From Hydractinia symbiolongicarpus (lineage: Eukaryota > Cnidaria > Hydrozoa > Anthoathecata > Hydractiniidae), in assembly GCF_029227915.1 (NCBI RefSeq), contig NC_079881.1, positions 17,769,501 to 17,833,500 of the forward strand: a stretch of DNA of 64,000 bases, in the 5' to 3' direction. Both the position numbers and the translations under genes were made by a program. A model generated the notes under the pieces. The model made no database searches. It was given only the letters and a program-made list of their open reading frames with translations, and was not told where the DNA came from. Shown in pieces: positions 1 to 11,058 of this stretch (position 1 is the first letter of the stretch; every line of letters starts with the position of its first letter).

Positions 1-183
1 CCTAAAGAGAAAGTTGAAATGTGAATTTTATCTAAAGGTGATGGCATGTAAAATTGATGTAATAAAGCAAAATTTACTTGCACTGGTCTAATAGTTCCTT
101 GTATAAAATTACTCAAATACTATTGTTTTTGAATAAATTTCAAGGAAAGAGTTTGGTGAGAGCATTCACAATCACAATTTAAC

Positions 184-204
184 TTTTTTTTTTTTTTTTT
201 TTTT
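184..204 (-). other. Poly(A) tail of the retroelement
   Basis: A run of 21 T on the plus strand, about 165 bases beyond the stop of the retroelement frame (minus), immediately followed by the copy of the 7-bp target duplication at 177-183. Confidence 0.85.
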
Positions 205-369
205 ATTTACTTAAGAAAATTGTTATTTTAGGTAATGACTAATAATACTTTACAATTATGGCAACAATTTATTTATTTTTAATACTGTACTACTGTCTAT
301 TTAATCTGATTGTTCGAGTGTTTTGATTGTTTTTGAATTTTAAAATCTCTTCACAGAATAGATTATTGA

Positions 370-2919
370 TTAATCGCTGCCTACAATCCTTGAAAGAGAA
401 TTGGAGAGTGCAATGTCATTGATTGTTGCAGGTTCCCTACCCCACAATGAGCGTGCGCCTCTGATGCATAGTAAAGTTGATCTTAACAAACTGAATGAGA
501 TCTTCGACCTTATGAATTTGGTCGATTGTTGAACTGTGACATCCCGCTTTTCAGCAATCATCTCTGATAGTCGTTTGTAAAACGCTCCACACTCACGACC
601 CATTCCTCCATTTGTTGAGAAGACAAGGGGACTGAAGGTCCCATATTCTACGGTGTTTACTCGCTCGTTATAATGGCGTTTCTTTTCATCTTCATTCCTT
701 TTGAAGCACTTGCTGAGCTCCAGACCCCTGTATCTTCGAGCACTTAGGTCAAAGACCCTTATATCGAAAAATGCTCTTTGCCCAGGAGTCCAGAACCCAG
801 TAGCACTGATGTCCAAACGTGCTTCTCTGCTGCGATTGGCAGTACGATATTGAAACTGCTCGCCATCTAGAGCCATCAAGCTTGGTTCGCTTAGAACATT
901 GACACATACCTCATCAATTAGCTTTGCTGTTATGTCGCGAATCTCATTATGTCTTAATGCCACAAACCCTCCTTTCTTACAGGACAGCGCATGTGAAACA
1001 TCAAAACTGCTTCCACAGATACATTCAGTGGGTAATCGAGGTAGGGTCCAGTTATATCGAATACGCAGTGCATCCTGGAACTGGTCTTTGTTGAGATCGT
1101 ACGCAAGCTCTTTGATTGGAAGATTTGTTAACCAGATTGAAGAACCGACTAGGCAATTGGAGTCGTTCTTTTTCTTTTGATCTTCATTCAACTCGGCTCT
1201 GACTCGCACCAGTTTCTCTTTATTTCGTTGGTTCTTCTCACTTTTAATCATTGCAATTGATTTTATTTCCCCATTTTCAGTGGTGCCAAGTATCTGATTC
1301 TGAAGTTTAAATGTAAATTGCTTTGAATTCTCGTGCTCGATCGGTGCAATTTCACAGACATTTTTAAGACCAAGTCCGCCCATCCGAGGCGGGAGGGACA
1401 GAAGATCTCTTTCTGTGTCCTTTATGACTTTCCCACCAGTGATGGCTGGTATAAATTGATGTCTCAAAATATCTTCAATTGGTTGGAGGTAATCTTCCAT
1501 TTGAGGTATCGTTCGAATGAAGTATGAGTAGCGATGCTGAAAGCCACTCACATAACATGCATATGCCGCCTGTGGCTGGGTGACTGCAATCTGTGTCAGC
1601 AAGGTCAATTCATCAGACCAGTGTTTGACCCTCTTTTTGCAGTATTGATCTTTGGCTGTTTTACTTCCAATAACGGCGCCAAGATGTCTCTCACCATCTT
1701 TGGATATTTGTATATTTGTGCCTTCAAACACTGTTTTGGCAAGATCAAAGTGTTCCTCTTTTACAATTAGCCATGATTTCATTGGCTGGGGAAAGTATCC
1801 AAAGTGTGGACCGATTGTTGTAATATTGGTCCACCATTGCTTCAATGATTGCAATTTTCCTGTTGATGTAATATCGCCGGCAAATGCTGCCATTTGATCT
1901 GGAACATCAGCAATTGTTGACAACATGATGTTAAGGAGTGGTGTAATTCCCATAGCATAAACTGCCATGCCAATTTGGTCTCCTTGAGTGGTCCCTTCAT
2001 TAGAGCGAAGTTCAATTCCACCAATGACAAACAATCTGGCAGGCACACGATAACAATTGACGACATAATTTGAGAACTCTGGACACAATATTTGCACATT
2101 GTGAAGTAGAGCTTTCCGATTAATGTTATTGAAAGCATTAGCGGCATCTACTAGTATCACCGCCTCAGCTCCTTCACTTTCAAATGCTTTCCTCATCGAG
2201 TGGATTGCAGCCTCACTTCCTCCTTTTTGACCAGAACACATCTGCACCCTGCTCCCCGATATGATAACATCTCCTTTAACAATTGACATAACCAACTTTC
2301 CACAGATCCGCCTTAGCACTTCCCCGACCCCAATGGGTCGGACTCCTGGTTGCTTGTCAAGTGGTACTAACCTTGCAGCTAGAAAACCCTGCAACGATTG
2401 ATCATTTATTTGTTGGGTGCAAATTTTCTTTGTGACATTTGCAATGGATGATCGTAAATCCTTGCCACACTCTCCATACATTTTCGATGTCAGCGGCCTT
2501 CTCCATCCATCAGCATCAAAACCAGAAGGACCCGAACCACCTTGTGTTGCCAATGCAGATTTTAGTACCATTTGCTCATCAATAGCATCAAATATTATCG
2601 GATTGATGCGTTGAACAGGGCCATGCAGTAGATTGTAATCATTAGTATTTTGTCTTTTGGGATGCTTCTCCTTCAGTGTTGCAATTGTCGCATCGTCTAA
2701 TGGAAGCACTCCTCCACTCATATTGTTTGTAAGCAATTTGATTGCGCCATGCACATCACCTCTTTCCATTTTCTCCTTAAACTGTTTTGAGATTGTTTCA
2801 ATTGTTTTCTTCTCCATAATTTTTGGCAGTCTTGATTGTAGTGTTTCTGCCTCATTCACCAACGCATTAATCTCCCCTCCATGCCATAAACGCAGTCTTC
2901 TTTCCAGTTCGGGTATATA
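370..2919 (-). CDS. Retroelement polyprotein: reverse transcriptase plus restriction-like endonuclease (5' partial, FAGD active site)
   Basis: One uninterrupted frame, open from the truncated 5' end with no ATG; the first alternative start is TTG at 2862 (830 residues from there, numbering below). The RT core shows LVPLDKQPGVRPIGVGEVLR (165-184), motif A ILVDAANAFNN (236-246, Asp239) and motif B EGTTQGDQIG (289-298). Motif C, normally FADD, reads FAGD (327-330). The C-terminal part has a zinc-type C-x-C-x7-H-x3-C (614-628), then ALRHNEIRD and RLDIS...FFDIRVFD (682-705), matching the PD-(D/E)XK-like endonuclease of R2/NeSL-type retroelements. I see no apurinic endonuclease domain. By family it would copy its RNA at a nicked chromosomal target. 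The frame is clean, but Asp-to-Gly (codon 1876-1878) should abolish RT chemistry, so this copy is probably inactive. The domain calls are strong; the clade is not resolved. Confidence 0.9.
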   Translation of the reverse strand, partial: YIPELERRLRLWHGGEINALVNEAETLQSRLPKIMEKKTIETISKQFKEKMERGDVHGAIKLLTNNMSGGVLPLDDATIATLKEKHPKRQNTNDYNLLHGPVQRINPIIFDAIDEQMVLKSALATQGGSGPSGFDADGWRRPLTSKMYGECGKDLRSSIANVTKKICTQQINDQSLQGFLAARLVPLDKQPGVRPIGVGEVLRRICGKLVMSIVKGDVIISGSRVQMCSGQKGGSEAAIHSMRKAFESEGAEAVILVDAANAFNNINRKALLHNVQILCPEFSNYVVNCYRVPARLFVIGGIELRSNEGTTQGDQIGMAVYAMGITPLLNIMLSTIADVPDQMAAFAGDITSTGKLQSLKQWWTNITTIGPHFGYFPQPMKSWLIVKEEHFDLAKTVFEGTNIQISKDGERHLGAVIGSKTAKDQYCKKRVKHWSDELTLLTQIAVTQPQAAYACYVSGFQHRYSYFIRTIPQMEDYLQPIEDILRHQFIPAITGGKVIKDTERDLLSLPPRMGGLGLKNVCEIAPIEHENSKQFTFKLQNQILGTTENGEIKSIAMIKSEKNQRNKEKLVRVRAELNEDQKKKNDSNCLVGSSIWLTNLPIKELAYDLNKDQFQDALRIRYNWTLPRLPTECICGSSFDVSHALSCKKGGFVALRHNEIRDITAKLIDEVCVNVLSEPSLMALDGEQFQYRTANRSREARLDISATGFWTPGQRAFFDIRVFDLSARRYRGLELSKCFKRNEDEKKRHYNERVNTVEYGTFSPLVFSTNGGMGRECGAFYKRLSEMIAEKRDVTVQQSTKFIRSKISFSLLRSTLLCIRGARSLWGREPATINDIALSNSLSRIVGSD

Positions 2920-2927
2920 TATTTAAC

Positions 2928-4100
2928 ACAGTCCTGGGTCTAAAAATTCACTGCTAAAATAACTGTGTACGAAATTTAGCCAGGGTTTTCACTCATTTTG
3001 CAAGTAACTTATTTAGAATATTTAGGAGAATTTAGATTTTAGCTCCTTTTGTAGGAGATTTTTTAAATAGGTGGGGAAAACACATACATATTTAGGAGAT
3101 TTTAGGAGAATTTGACATTGGATAACTGATGTAGAATATAAAAAGTTTTGACCTAACTTGGTGCAAAATCTGTTAGACGTGATGTTTTTTTTACAATGAC
3201 AGCACTAAGAACAACTAGAGCACTGAAAAATGACATAGATCAGACTAGACCTAGACTAGGCTAGGCATGTATTCATGTGAAAAAAGCTGGCCAATATTCG
3301 CGACATTGGGAGAGGAATTTTCACATTAAATACACATCTTGTACCAAAGTGTATAAAAATACTAGTTCATTAAAATGAGACATGTGTAGTTTTTTCGCTG
3401 TGTAAACAAATGACCACCTTGTATTTCAACACTTTTTCCACTTTTTCTTACTTCTTTCTATTATATATTTTTAGGCTTTAGTTCAGGTGCATCTGTTTAG
3501 TTTTCAAGCTACAAAAACCTTATTTCCAATATACTAAGACAAAGGCACCCTTTCAGCCACAGAGTTGGCAAAAAACCTTCACTTTGTAAATGCTTCCGAA
3601 GCTGGTACTTTTTGTATGCGTACGTTGGGTGAACTTGCACTACTGAAGCTCTCTAACACGTCTGCTTTGTGACGCTGGTGCTCACACTGGGACTAGATTA
3701 CCCTTGAGGGGGATTTAATATGAGCGGGTAAATGTCACCATAGCCCTGGGTTCACCCTGACTTAAACAATTTAACAAATTGTCTGTTTTTCTGTTTTGTT
3801 TATAAATGGGTTAACAACAGAACTAATAGGGAACTCTTCTGTAGCCAGTGGGATGCAGGAGTATTACCTTAGCTAGGGTGGTCGTGAGAGTAAGGAGAAA
3901 CATTGGAAAGTTAGACAAAACGAATTGTGTGGATGTGTAGGCAGATTGGTTATCCGCATTATAGAACAAGATGCGCCGCAAATTGGAAAGGCCCGAAATA
4001 TGGTATATTTTGTTGTATTTAAAAGCAGGAAAAACACATCAGTACACTACTCTATATATTTTCATCTGAAATTAGTGTCTCAATAACGTCAAACACAACA
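2928..4100. other. No gene seen; AT-rich, possible degraded LTR at the right end
   Basis: No coding frame of note. Around 3010-3115 the element tttaggaga recurs in degenerate form. The right part (below 4101) may be the remains of the Gypsy 3' LTR, because it lies directly downstream (minus sense) of a polypurine tract, but I could not define its far end. Confidence 0.4.
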
Positions 4101-4101
4101 T

Positions 4102-4115
4102 TTTCCCCCTCTTTA
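4102..4115 (-). other. Polypurine tract of the Gypsy element
   Basis: On the minus strand a purine run (AAGAGGGGGAAAA) is followed by TGTTGTG, the usual arrangement of a polypurine tract and the first bases of a 3' LTR. It lies some 70 bases past the pol stop at 4183. Confidence 0.5.
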
Positions 4116-4182
4116 GCTCAATGTGTCCATTGTCACTTTACTAAACATAACAAGTTCGCACATTGTCTTTTTTTATATAAAT

Positions 4183-5890
4183 TTACGATGAATCCGTTAC
4201 TGTTGTTCGGGTATATACATTTTCATAAAAGTTTTCTGGTCTTCTTCTAATTCTTCGAGGATGTTTTCGTACATATAACTCAGTAGGTCTGGTGGTAGTT
4301 TCGTATTCTCCTGGAGTGTCACTATCGTCCTCCTGCTCCCCCTCTTGGTCAAAGTTGGTTGCTTTAAGCTTGGATAAGAACTTAAAGTGTCGAACTTTGC
4401 GTGTGATAGTGTGTCCCGGTTGGCTTGCCGTCAATTTTGTACTTTGAATTCCTGTGATACAGTATGTTTTTGGATCAAAAAGGCTTGAAAGCTTGTTGCG
4501 TTTCGGTTGTTTTACCAGCACGTGGTCGCCTTTGTTTATAGCTGTTTGCCGAGCATGGAAACGGGCGTCAACATACGTTTTCATTTTAAGTTTTTGTTGT
4601 GCATCTCGGTGTGGTGCTTCCTTGATGGCGTCCCTGTTCGGTAGGTTGTTAAGACTGGGCAATTTCCATCTAACTTGTCGTTGAATTAGCGCTTCAGCTG
4701 AACTTACTCCGATTGTTGAATGCGTCGATATGCGATAATTTAACAGGAAATTAAACAGTGAAATTTTCCAGACTTTCCTTTCTATTGTAGCAATTTGTAG
4801 AGCTTTGTTAAAGTTGCGCATGAAATTCTCGGCAGTTGAATTTGCTTTCGGATGTAACGGTGTGATTTTGTGATGATCTATTCCTTTAGCGTTTCTTTAG
4901 CATGTAGCGTTTCTTTGCTGTGGAATGTACCGTTGTCAAAAATGATTTTATGAGGGAGTCCATGCGCTGCAAAAATTTTACGTAGAGCTCCCAAAGTCGG
5001 TACAGCAGCTGGTCTCTACTTCGGGAAAGCGTGTACGTTGGTCTATTTCTACCAGTAAATGCAAGCGATTTGGTAACGGTCTATGTTTAATGTGTGCCAT
5101 GGCGATGGTGGCAGGGCAGATGGTTTTAGTGGTGGCGGTGTGTTCATTCTTGAGTTCGCAATACACAGTGAACAGTTCTTGCAGAGTGTTTCGACTTGTT
5201 GGGTAATATCCGGAAAATAAATTTTATCACGCAATATGGACTTCGTTTGTGTCATTTAAAGGTGTGTTTCTTGAGCTAGTTTAAGCATTCTGTGGCGTAA
5301 ACTGGTCGATGCTACAATCGGATTTCCTCTAAGTATAAAGGATTCGTCGTTGTTGCAAGCGAACTCGTTGCGTATTTTGTTATAAAGGTGAAGCTCGTTA
5401 CCGTTACAGTTGGGATATTTGGTCGATATCGTATTTATTGAATACCATTTAGTAGAGCGAATTAGTTCTTTCAGACATTGCAGGGTCGGGCCATTTTTCG
5501 TGTGCAATTTTATCTCGTCTAAGGTAATGGCTATCCGTTCTGCATGCTTTTTTGTAAAATTTACGTATTCTTCGCTGATTTTAGTAGAGTTTGTATGATT
5601 GTCAGGAACGGTGCGTCAGGAATAATAGTCTGCCGGGTTGAAAGAGCCATTAATGTGACGAATATTGCAGTTAAATCCTTGCAGACGTAAACACCATCGT
5701 TTTATACGTAAAGGTAAAGTTGACTTAGGATTGCTGAGTAATAATACCAATGGTTTGTAGAATTCTAAAGACTGAGCCGAGTACATACAAGGAAAACTTT
5801 TCACATCCATGGACAATTGCTAAACATACCTTTTCTAATTGGCTATAACGAGATTCTGCATCTGACAATGCTCGGCTTGAGTATGATAAC
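4183..5890 (-). pseudogene. Ty3/Gypsy pol relic: RNase H to integrase
   Basis: Fragments of one pol gene lie in order on the minus strand in several frames. RNase H is at about 5890-5620 (ALSDAESRYSQLEK, then KPLVLLLSNPKS and HINGSFNPADYYS). The integrase zinc region is near 5250-5080 (YFPDITQQVETLCKNCSLC). The integrase core is near 5100-4840 (LPHKIIFDNGTF, then HHKITPLHPKANSTAENF). An intact C-terminal part runs from 4821 to the stop at 4183, with GVSSAEALIQRQ and a chromodomain-less tail. Frameshifts occur near 5050 and 4900, and a 22-base local duplication (agcgtttcttt repeated) at 4888-4915 disrupts the core. Protease and RT palm are absent. The relic sits against a truncated MYND-family copy, so it probably landed in that gene. 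Confidence 0.85.
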
Positions 5891-6017
5891 TCGATAGTGA
5901 CTATGCAGCATGGGTGTAGGCGCTATGTTGTTTATTTCTTGAAAGGTTGTGCTCAATAGTCCTAATTCAATTGCGAGATTTCGGCGAGAAGGGTCGACTG
6001 ATTGTTCGGTGCCTGAC

Positions 6018-6300
6018 GTTTGTCCCATTGGAAATTATCCAATTCAAGTTCTCGTAAACCAAATAACTTCTGGTGAATGAATGCGTCTTCTAATATGCCA
6101 ATATGCTCTTTCTCCTGAGGATGTACATGTTGATATTCCTTATGGAAGTTTGGAATACCAAGAGTAATGATTAAAAAGATGTTTTTTAATAACTTTTCTT
6201 TCATTTCAATTGTTTTAAGTCTACTGGTTCGAATTGGGTTGTGTTCGTGCAACGTGTTTTTACCGAAAAACATTTCAGACATTGATGATCTAAAAGGAAC
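6018..6300 (-). pseudogene. Truncated copy of the MYND-family gene, finger deleted
   Basis: The protein frame (6282 downwards) matches the middle of the long MYND-family gene at 11059-13008: IPNFHKEYQHVHPQEKEHI here against IPNFQEEYQQNYPQEKEHV there, followed by GIL-DAF--QKL and ELELDNFQWD against ELVLDNVPWN. The start region, including the splice-acceptor-like tttttagatca and an ATG, is also conserved, but about 110 bases that would code the MYND finger are missing. The similarity stops near 6020, shortly before Gypsy pol sequence, so the gene is cut at its 3' side. Non-functional. Confidence 0.75.
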
Positions 6301-6593
6301 GTTGCAAGTCGGAGTTATTACGGCCCCTTAATCCGGAAGTTACCATCTAAGCAATCTATGGTTCCTGGTATTGTGTGTACACAAAGATTTTTTCACAAAT
6401 ACTATCGTCAGAAAATTTTACAGAAATATATTTTTTCTAAACAATTATTTTTAAATGAAAAATTCAACTTGTAAATTGTCTTTTTTTAAAGTAAACATGC
6501 TTTTTTAGCTTCGGTGGAGTTTTTGTGAAAGTTTATGTAGCCTGATCCTTCTTCAATAAAAAAAGTTGAAAAAGCTAAATCATTTTAATTGAC

Positions 6594-6791
6594 TTAATGA
6601 ATGTTATCATTTGTTTTTTCTTTTATACGTTTTTGTTCGCTCACATCGACACAATTCATTTTGTGTTCAGCTTTCCAATGATTCTTTTGACACTCTTCAC
6701 TGCATTGGTAAACTAACTTGCATCGTGCACAACGTTTGAAACCTTCTTTTTCAAATAGACAATTTATACACCAGTTTATATTGGTGGCCAT
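6594..6791 (-). CDS. Small MYND zinc-finger protein, 65 aa
   Basis: ATG at 6789-6791 (MATNINWC), stop at 6594. Almost the whole product is one MYND finger: C-x2-C-x9-C-x2-C-x5-C-x3-C, then H and C (residues 8-47). It closes with a charged tail. MYND fingers bind two zinc ions and usually mediate protein-protein contacts with proline-rich partners. The product is very similar to the 69-residue protein at 17506-17715 (both start MATN and share GFKRCARCKL). The start choice is supported by conservation of the bases around the ATG in both copies. It may be a complete micro-protein or the first exon of a longer spliced gene; no second exon is evident. Confidence 0.7.
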   Translation of the reverse strand: MATNINWCINCLFEKEGFKRCARCKLVYQCSEECQKNHWKAEHKMNCVDVSEQKRIKEKTNDNIH

Positions 6792-7059
6792 TTTATGTGG
6801 AAAAGAAAGTTTTGTCAAAGCTAAAAGATTTTCTGATTTCTTATGAAATTTAATAGAAACAATCAATAATGTAAAATCTTTAGTTTTTATACTGTTTGCG
6901 TTTGAATAGAATGTAATTATTACTGCTAAGAATTTTTTTGTTTTTACTTTAAAGCAGCATCTGCTATAAAACCAAATATTTATTATTGAATAACATTTAA
7001 TAAATAAAGAAATTGCAAACCTGGCAATATTTTAAGGTCTTAGGATGTGTTTTTATAAG

Positions 7060-7430
7060 ACTTTTATTCAAAGTTTACGAGAACTTATTGCAACTTATTA
7101 CAATGAGCTGTTTCCTATGTATTTAGTGAAACAAAAATTGCAATAAACTTTTTCTTGAAATGTTTGTTACGCCTATACTTACGTGCGACACGGTTTTCTG
7201 TACTTAGCGCTCAGCCTGGTTTTAATTACCGACTATTTTCTGTTTTTCTATTTAAACCGTTGCGATGAAGCTTTAATGAAAAAGGCTATTACAGCTAAGT
7301 GCATGTGCAACACGGTTTACATGGTTTCACAAATAATTTTTGAACTTTCTCGGCAACATATTCGCAAAAAAAAATGTTGGCAACTGGTTTTTGCTATAAC
7401 GAGATAACAAAGGGTTGTAAAGTTTACAGG
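7060..7430 (+). repeat. Diverged Helitron-family fragment
   Basis: Shares recognisable blocks with the Helitron copies at 7663-10524 and 13620-14860, such as gtgcgacacggtt, gtacttagcgctcagc, tttctcgg and tttgctataacgagataacaa. No terminus is preserved. It lies about 270 bases upstream of the small MYND gene. Confidence 0.6.
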
Positions 7431-7662
7431 CATTCCGGGTATAGGTATTTCCGTATCCCAAGTTGGCAACCAAATAGTTTTATTAACGAAACTATTTACA
7501 TCCTAAATTTTAGGTGAGTATTTAAGGATACGGTAGACACTTGGTTGACAGGTTGACTCTAAGGATTAAGCATATAAAAACACGAGGCGCTCCCTAAAAA
7601 GAAATATATTCCGGTATATTTTCAACATACTAACGTGTCAATAAAACTAGACACACGTAATA

Positions 7663-9296
7663 TCTTTAATAATAGCCGTATTTTGTGTGTTCAAAAGGGT
7701 TACCGATATTCCTTTGATCTTTATTCGAATTTTTAGAAACCAGGGGGTTGTTTAATTGGAAATCTTATGATTTATCAAAATAAATTACAAAAATTAATTT
7801 ATTTCCTTACATAATTTAATTAATTTTATTGATAAACCTCTAATTTAAAAAACAAATTAAGTGATTAAAATGAATTCATTATTTAAATGCGCCATTTTTA
7901 ATAATAATTTACCCCCTTGACCTTAATCGCCGATTTCGCTCAGGAGCCACAGAAAACAAATAGGATGGTTTTACTGACAGTTTACCTGGCTTTGTTTTGA
8001 CCGCTCGCACGTATATACCAATCAAAACGCCTGATTCTTTGAAAAACCAATCAAGACTTTCGCGGCCTGGGCAAACGAAGAAACATGAGGACCGAAACAT
8101 GATGGCCATTTTAGTTTTTAAAGTAATGGTGGTCAGTGCTGTTTGTAAGTCTGTTTCACCTTTTTGTCTTCTATAAGCTTTTTACTTTTGTAACATTGGT
8201 TTTTTGTATGTTCTAAAATGTTAAGATAAATATATTGTCACGTTTTTTAGCTACGTACAGATCTTAAACGCACCAGTTTTAGGAGTTTTTGGCTAGGAAC
8301 GAATATTCTATTAGCTAATAACCTAACTTTTTACTAACTTTGTTTGGTATAGGAGGTTTTTCTCCGACCCATCATTTATTTTTATGTCGAGGATGTAGCT
8401 ACTTAGCTAGCTCATATATTTACCTAAAAAAGTGAGTGTATAAAAATTCAGTTTGGCTATCAATATGGCAATATTCTCAGCAATAAAACTTATGCCAAAT
8501 GCAGTTTAGCTAGGTAGCTACATCTTTAATTATTTTCCTTAAAACTTTTTTTGCAAGTAAAATAGCTGAGCAATTGCTTTAGTTGGAGGGGTAACGACAG
8601 GCTGTTTCCTGTGTTGTCATTTTAACCGAAGTTGATAAAGTTTTTTTGGAGAAGGGTACTGTTCAAGTCTGTTTAACTGCTCTTAAGCGGTTAGGTCAGT
8701 GTTAACAATAGCCTGTTTTTTGGAACAGGTTGTTACGTCTATGTAGGTCAGCCCACCGTGGCAATTAATTTTTAAACTTTCTTGGGAATCACGCCTGTAC
8801 AAATGTGCAACAATGTTTACCTGGACTAACCGCTTAGCCCTGTGCAGGAAGCGAAGGACTGTTTCTTGTGTTTTCATTTAAAAAGAGCCTACAAGAAAGT
8901 TTTTTTGAAAAGGGTATTATCCCTATACACCTGTGTAACACCGTTTAACTGTACTAAGCGCTCAGTCCGGTGTCACGATTAAGTTTTTAACTTACAAAAA
9001 CTTATTCCACAAAATAAAATAATATTTACCGATTGATTTTGCTATGACGGAGTCACAACGGTTGTAAACTGTGTTTCTATTTCAGCCTTTGTTGCGGGAA
9101 AGTTATTTTTTGAAAAATATGTTACAGTCGCAACGCTATAATGGTGTGTGCGCTTCACGTAATTTACGACATACTGCATACCTGCTCCACCTGTCTGTGT
9201 CGAACAGTTTGCATTCCTTTTTAAGCGCCCCTAGGGCGTTCAGCAACAGTTACTTGTGGCTCATCCCGGCGAGTCGACGCCGGGTTTCCCGGCTAG
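7663..9296 (+). mobile_element. Non-autonomous Helitron, complete copy
   Basis: The 3' end has a GC-rich hairpin (CCCGGCG at 9265-9271, CGCCGGG at 9278-9284), a short spacer and CTAG at 9293-9296, followed by T. This matches the Helitron rule of hairpin, CTRR end and insertion between A and T. The inferred 5' end TCTTTAATAATAGCCGTA at 7663 begins with TC and is preceded by A. There are no target duplications or inverted ends. I see no Rep/helicase coding, so it would depend on an autonomous relative. Length is about 1.63 kb. Confidence 0.75.
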
Positions 9297-10524
9297 TCTC
9301 TATAATAATAGCCGTAATCCGTTCGTTTGTTAGTGCGTCAAAAGCGACTTTTTTCAACAACGCACGAAATACAAAATACGAGAGTTTTATATAATTGACC
9401 AATCAGAAACTAAAGCTCTTTATATTTCTTAGCAACGATTTTTACGTTATCGGTCCGAAATTTGGCAAGCAGATTGAACCAGCTCATTGTTTGAGAAAGA
9501 AAAGTTTCTTAACTGTTTGCTTTAATTTTTCTTTCTGATACTTCTATTTGTATTCTAACAAGATTGCAGTTTCTTTTACTTTTGGGTATTTTTTTTTATT
9601 TGTTTACATGTTTATTTACCTATACTATATAGTTAGCTAGCTAGCTAGTAGCTAAGCTACCTATTCAGCCACCTAAAGATTTGTATTAGTTTTATTTGCC
9701 CCTTACTGTCATGTTCTCTAGCCATATATTAATCTTAAACAAAACCAATTTTAAGATTCTGGCTACGAACGTAGATGTTAGCTAACATTTCTGATTTTTG
9801 TGTTAACTTTGCCAATCCGATTTTTACTTGGTTGTGAACTGGGGTTAGCTACCTCTAGTTAAAATGTAAAAGTAACCAAATACAGTTGGCTGCAACAGAA
9901 TTTTTAAGTAATCTTTTTCATACTAAATGCATTTAAGTAATTAGCTAAAATTTAGCAAAAGCCAAAAGTTTAATAATGAGACACAAAGTACCTGCGCTAT
10001 GTGCCTATCCCGTGTTGTTAAACGACGGTCTGTTTCCTGTGTTTTTTTTTAAAATGAAGTATTTTGGAAAAGGCTATTAAGCTTATAGGCATGTGCGACA
10101 CATTTTACTTGTACTAAGTGCTAAGCTCAGTGTTAACAATGGACTGTTGTTTTAGAAAAGGCTGATACGCCTAGAGCATGTGCGATGTGGTTTACCTGTA
10201 CTAAGGGGTCAGCCCACTGTGACAATTACTTTTTAAACTTTCTCGGGAATCACGTCTGTACGGGTGTGCAACACTGTTTACCTGGACTAACCACTCAACT
10301 CCGTGTTGGTAATGGACTGTTTCTTGTGTTTTTATTTAAACAGAGTCTGCGAGAAAGTTCTTTCAAAAGGGTATTGTCCCTACACGCCTCTTCAACTCTG
10401 TTTAACTGTACTAAACGCTTAGCCCGATGTCACGATTAATTTTTTAACGTTTACTGAAACTTATTCCGCAAAATAAAATAATATTGACTGATTGTTTTTG
10501 CTATGACGGAGTAACAAGGCTACT
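9297..10524 (+). mobile_element. Second Helitron copy, head-to-tail with the first, 3' end lost
   Basis: It begins TCTCTATAATAATAGCCGTA directly after the CTAG of the preceding copy and follows the same internal sequence up to tatgacggagtaacaa near 10524. The last roughly 235 bases with the hairpin are missing. Inside it are four degenerate direct subrepeats with cores tgtgcgacac/tgtgcaacactg near 10092, 10179, 10265 and 10388 (spacing 87, 86 and 123), each followed by a tgtactaa-like block. Confidence 0.7.
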
Positions 10525-11058
10525 TAGAATTTCACAGGAACAGACATCATTGTAGATAACAATTAAAAGTCGAAAAATAAAAAATTGTATATATGTTGAT
10601 AAAACTTTCTTTATTCTGTCAATATCACGCTTTTGATTGAATACCAAAATTAATGGTATAAAACCTTTATTAGTTCCCTGCTAACTTTAACTGTATTTAA
10701 GCTTTTTTTAAAATTGTTTATGGAAATTAATTTATAGTTAAACTGTGGAAGAATCCACTTAAAAACGTTTCAAAACCTATTGTATGCTTCTGATCACAAA
10801 ACAATTTGTTAGCAATTTCTTAAAAAAGATACGAACTTTGAACAAAATAGACAACAAAAATAACAATGGTAATTGCCATTTACCGTACATTAATCATTCA
10901 TAACAAAGCATGCAAATTCCCTGTGGTTTAAAAACCTCTCACAGTAACTAACGAAATTGCTTCATTTTATTACATGATGTGTTTCCAGCCAATTAAAAAT
11001 GTAAACAAAAGTCTTATAATACAGAATATCATTTTTGGGGAATGCTTTATAGGCGCTT
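10525..11058. other. No gene seen
   Basis: AT-rich, no coding frame or recognisable repeat. It separates a Helitron copy from the 3' end of the long MYND-family gene. Confidence 0.5.

Larger units (their letters stand above)
184..2920 (-). mobile_element. 5'-truncated non-LTR retroelement copy with poly(A) tail and target duplication
   Basis: On the minus strand the unit runs from about 2920 to a poly(A) tail seen as 21 T at 184-204. The 7-mer atttaac lies directly outside both ends, at 177-183 and 2921-2927, and fits a target-site duplication. The coding frame is already open at the 5' boundary and the first upstream stop (TAA at 2923-2925) comes from the duplicated target itself. This is the picture of a reverse-transcribed, 5'-truncated copy. 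A related but decayed copy lies at 22486-27954. Confidence 0.85.

Noticed and set aside
899-2926. Several plus-strand open frames of 62-101 codons
   Set aside because: They are antisense shadows of the long RT/endonuclease frame.
7663-9296. Autonomous Helitron
   Set aside because: No Rep or helicase coding in any frame of this copy.
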